Shown piece after piece: positions 36,256 through 37,999 of a stretch of 37,999 nucleotides of DNA. The notes under the pieces are model-generated. The model was given only the letters and a program-made list of their open reading frames with translations, was not told where the DNA came from and made no database searches. How positions within the stretch are numbered: the first letter of the stretch is position 1; every line of letters begins with the position of its first letter. Source of the DNA: a candidate division Kazan bacterium RIFCSPLOWO2_01_FULL_48_13 (GTDB lineage Bacteria > Patescibacteriota > Kazan-3B-28 > UBA10110); contig METE01000002.1 of assembly GCA_001771275.1 (NCBI GenBank), positions 41,983 to 79,981 on the forward strand. The letters are read 5' to 3'. A program made the translations under genes and the position numbers.

Positions 36256-37929
36256 ATGAAATACCTCGACCAGACCAGCCAGTTGCCCCAGGGCAGACTG
36301 GACCTCACCCACCCCATTGCTCTGGTGATGTTGGGGGCGAAAGACAAGACTGCGGCCGTTGCCAGGCAGATCTGGCGCCTCGCCAAAGCCGGCTGGACGC
36401 TGTATGCCACCGGTGGGACAGCTAAGTTTCTGGCAGAAAAGAAGGTCATCGTTACTGATGTAGCCAAACTGATCGGCCATCAGCCGGCGATGGACCATCG
36501 GATGGCCAGCTGCAGTTGGGAGACTAACTCGCTGCTGATATCTGATCAGAACAACCCGCAACACGCGGCCCATCTAATAGACCAGCTCGGGTACTATCCC
36601 ATCCAGCTACTGATCTGCACGGTCTACGGGTTGCACGACGAGATGCGCAATCCCAAAAGCACCTGGCAGTCGCGGCTGGAGCTGACGGACTTTGGCGGTC
36701 CAGCAGCGATCCGGGCAGCAGCCAAAGGCAGAAGGGCGATCGTCTGGCGGACTGACCAGCTAAAGCCCACTATCGACCGGCTACTCAAAGGCGACATGAC
36801 GACAGAGTGGCTGGAGGAGGTGGCTGCTGAAGCCGAACAGTTCATCGCTCACTACTGTGGGCTATCGGCGGCCAACATCAGCGACGGTCGGTTGCAGACC
36901 CTGTGTCTCGAAAGAGTCCGGGGGCTGCGCCGCGGGGAGAATCCGTATCAAACCGGAGCCGCGCTGATGAAGAACGCGTTTGGCCACAATGATCCGTTGG
37001 CGCTCGATCGCTTCGATATCGTTGGCGATACCGAACCGGGGTGGGTCAACTACACCGATGTTGACCGGGCTTTAAACACCCTCACTACTCTGGCGGCGGT
37101 GTTGGAAGTAAACCACCGCTTTTCGCCGCCGAGCTATTTGGGGGTAGTGGTGAAGCACGGCAATCCGGTTGGCCTAACTACGGCCGGCACGGAGGAAGAA
37201 GCGCTGGAACTAACACTGACCGGCAATCAGCGGGCGGCCTTTGGTGGGATTCTGATGGTCAATTTTGTGTTGACCAAGGAATTGGCCAAGAAGATTATCC
37301 GCGGTTGGTTGCCTGATGGCGAATCGTTCCGCTACCTGGCGGGTATCGTTGCTCCCAACATGACGCTGGACGCGATCGATGTGTTGCGCGGCAAAGAGAT
37401 GAAGAAGCAGCTGCTCATTAACCCGGTCCTGGAATCGATCGACCTCGCCAGCCTCGATACCAGCCCACAGTATCGGCCAGTCCGCGGTGGCACTCTGGTC
37501 CGTAACGGGGAGCGCTACTTGCTTGATCTAGCGGACAAGCGGTTGATGGTCGCTAATGACCATCTGCCGACTAACGATATCAACCTCCTGATCGCCTGGA
37601 CGGCTTGTGCCACCAGTAACAGCAACACCACCAGTTGCGCTGGCAACTACCAGTTGGTAGGCAATGGCGTGGGGCAACAGGATAGGGTGGGCAGCTGTCA
37701 GCTGGCGATGGCGCAGGCGGGCGATCGAGCTCGCCTCTCCTCGGTGGTAACTGACAGTTTCTTCCCCAAACTGGACGGCCCCCAGGTGCTGGTCGAACAC
37801 GGTGTTGCCACGGTGATGAACACTACCGGAAGCCGAGCGGACGATGAGGTTGCCATGTACTTTAAAGAGCACGGCATGGTTCACATCACCATCCCCGACG
37901 AGATCGGTCGTGGTTTCTTCGGCCACTAA
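36256..37929 (+). CDS. purH: PurH-like bifunctional AICAR formyltransferase/IMP cyclohydrolase, divergent N-terminal domain
   Basis: LYATGGTAKFL, ENPYQTGA, VVKHGNPVGL, RAAFGGI, VGNGVGQQDRVGSCQLA, DSFFPKLDG; CAGGAG upstream of ATG. Confidence 0.85.
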   Translation: MKYLDQTSQLPQGRLDLTHPIALVMLGAKDKTAAVARQIWRLAKAGWTLYATGGTAKFLAEKKVIVTDVAKLIGHQPAMDHRMASCSWETNSLLISDQNNPQHAAHLIDQLGYYPIQLLICTVYGLHDEMRNPKSTWQSRLELTDFGGPAAIRAAAKGRRAIVWRTDQLKPTIDRLLKGDMTTEWLEEVAAEAEQFIAHYCGLSAANISDGRLQTLCLERVRGLRRGENPYQTGAALMKNAFGHNDPLALDRFDIVGDTEPGWVNYTDVDRALNTLTTLAAVLEVNHRFSPPSYLGVVVKHGNPVGLTTAGTEEEALELTLTGNQRAAFGGILMVNFVLTKELAKKIIRGWLPDGESFRYLAGIVAPNMTLDAIDVLRGKEMKKQLLINPVLESIDLASLDTSPQYRPVRGGTLVRNGERYLLDLADKRLMVANDHLPTNDINLLIAWTACATSNSNTTSCAGNYQLVGNGVGQQDRVGSCQLAMAQAGDRARLSSVVTDSFFPKLDGPQVLVEHGVATVMNTTGSRADDEVAMYFKEHGMVHITIPDEIGRGFFGH

Positions 37930-37999
37930 CTCTAAGTTATGTGGCCGTTCAAAATAAGAAAATAGGAGGTGCAAGAAGTGGCTCGCAGAACATACGAGA

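Noticed and set aside
35835-36467. Full 210-aa minus-strand ORF
   Set aside because: Only the last ~87 codons from the ATG at 36098 (with GGGAGGA upstream) look real; the upstream part overlaps divergent promoters and the purH start.

Overview
The window looks like a piece of a Candidate Phyla Radiation / Patescibacteria-type chromosome (inferred from gene content and small, dense genes; no rRNA or tRNA was seen to confirm it). Housekeeping genes recognised: uvrA (5'-truncated), uvrC, ligA, purA, gatC/gatA/gatB, purC, an rsuA/rluB-type pseudouridine synthase, mfd, pth and purH. Other genes: two paralogous membrane-anchored VirB4/TraG/HerA-like ATPases, a sigma-70 region 4 protein with a long winged-helix-like tail, a free-standing LAGLIDADG endonuclease, a NUDIX hydrolase, an M23 peptidase, a biotinyl-like domain lacking the usual lysine, and many small uncharacterised proteins. 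The most striking signal is a population of palindromic repeats with TGTCATYCTGA...TCAGRATGACA-type ends. They occur between genes and also apparently in-frame inside conserved proteins: three times in uvrC, and one each in ligA and an M23 peptidase. This resembles the Rickettsia palindromic elements in concept. Other candidates for new biology are a promoter- and terminator-bounded structured RNA between mfd and pth, a switch-like leader whose long-range helix covers the gatC start codon, a structured region at 2162-2440, and a 26-bp perfect palindrome inside a coding region. No computation or database search was run; family calls come from reading motifs.
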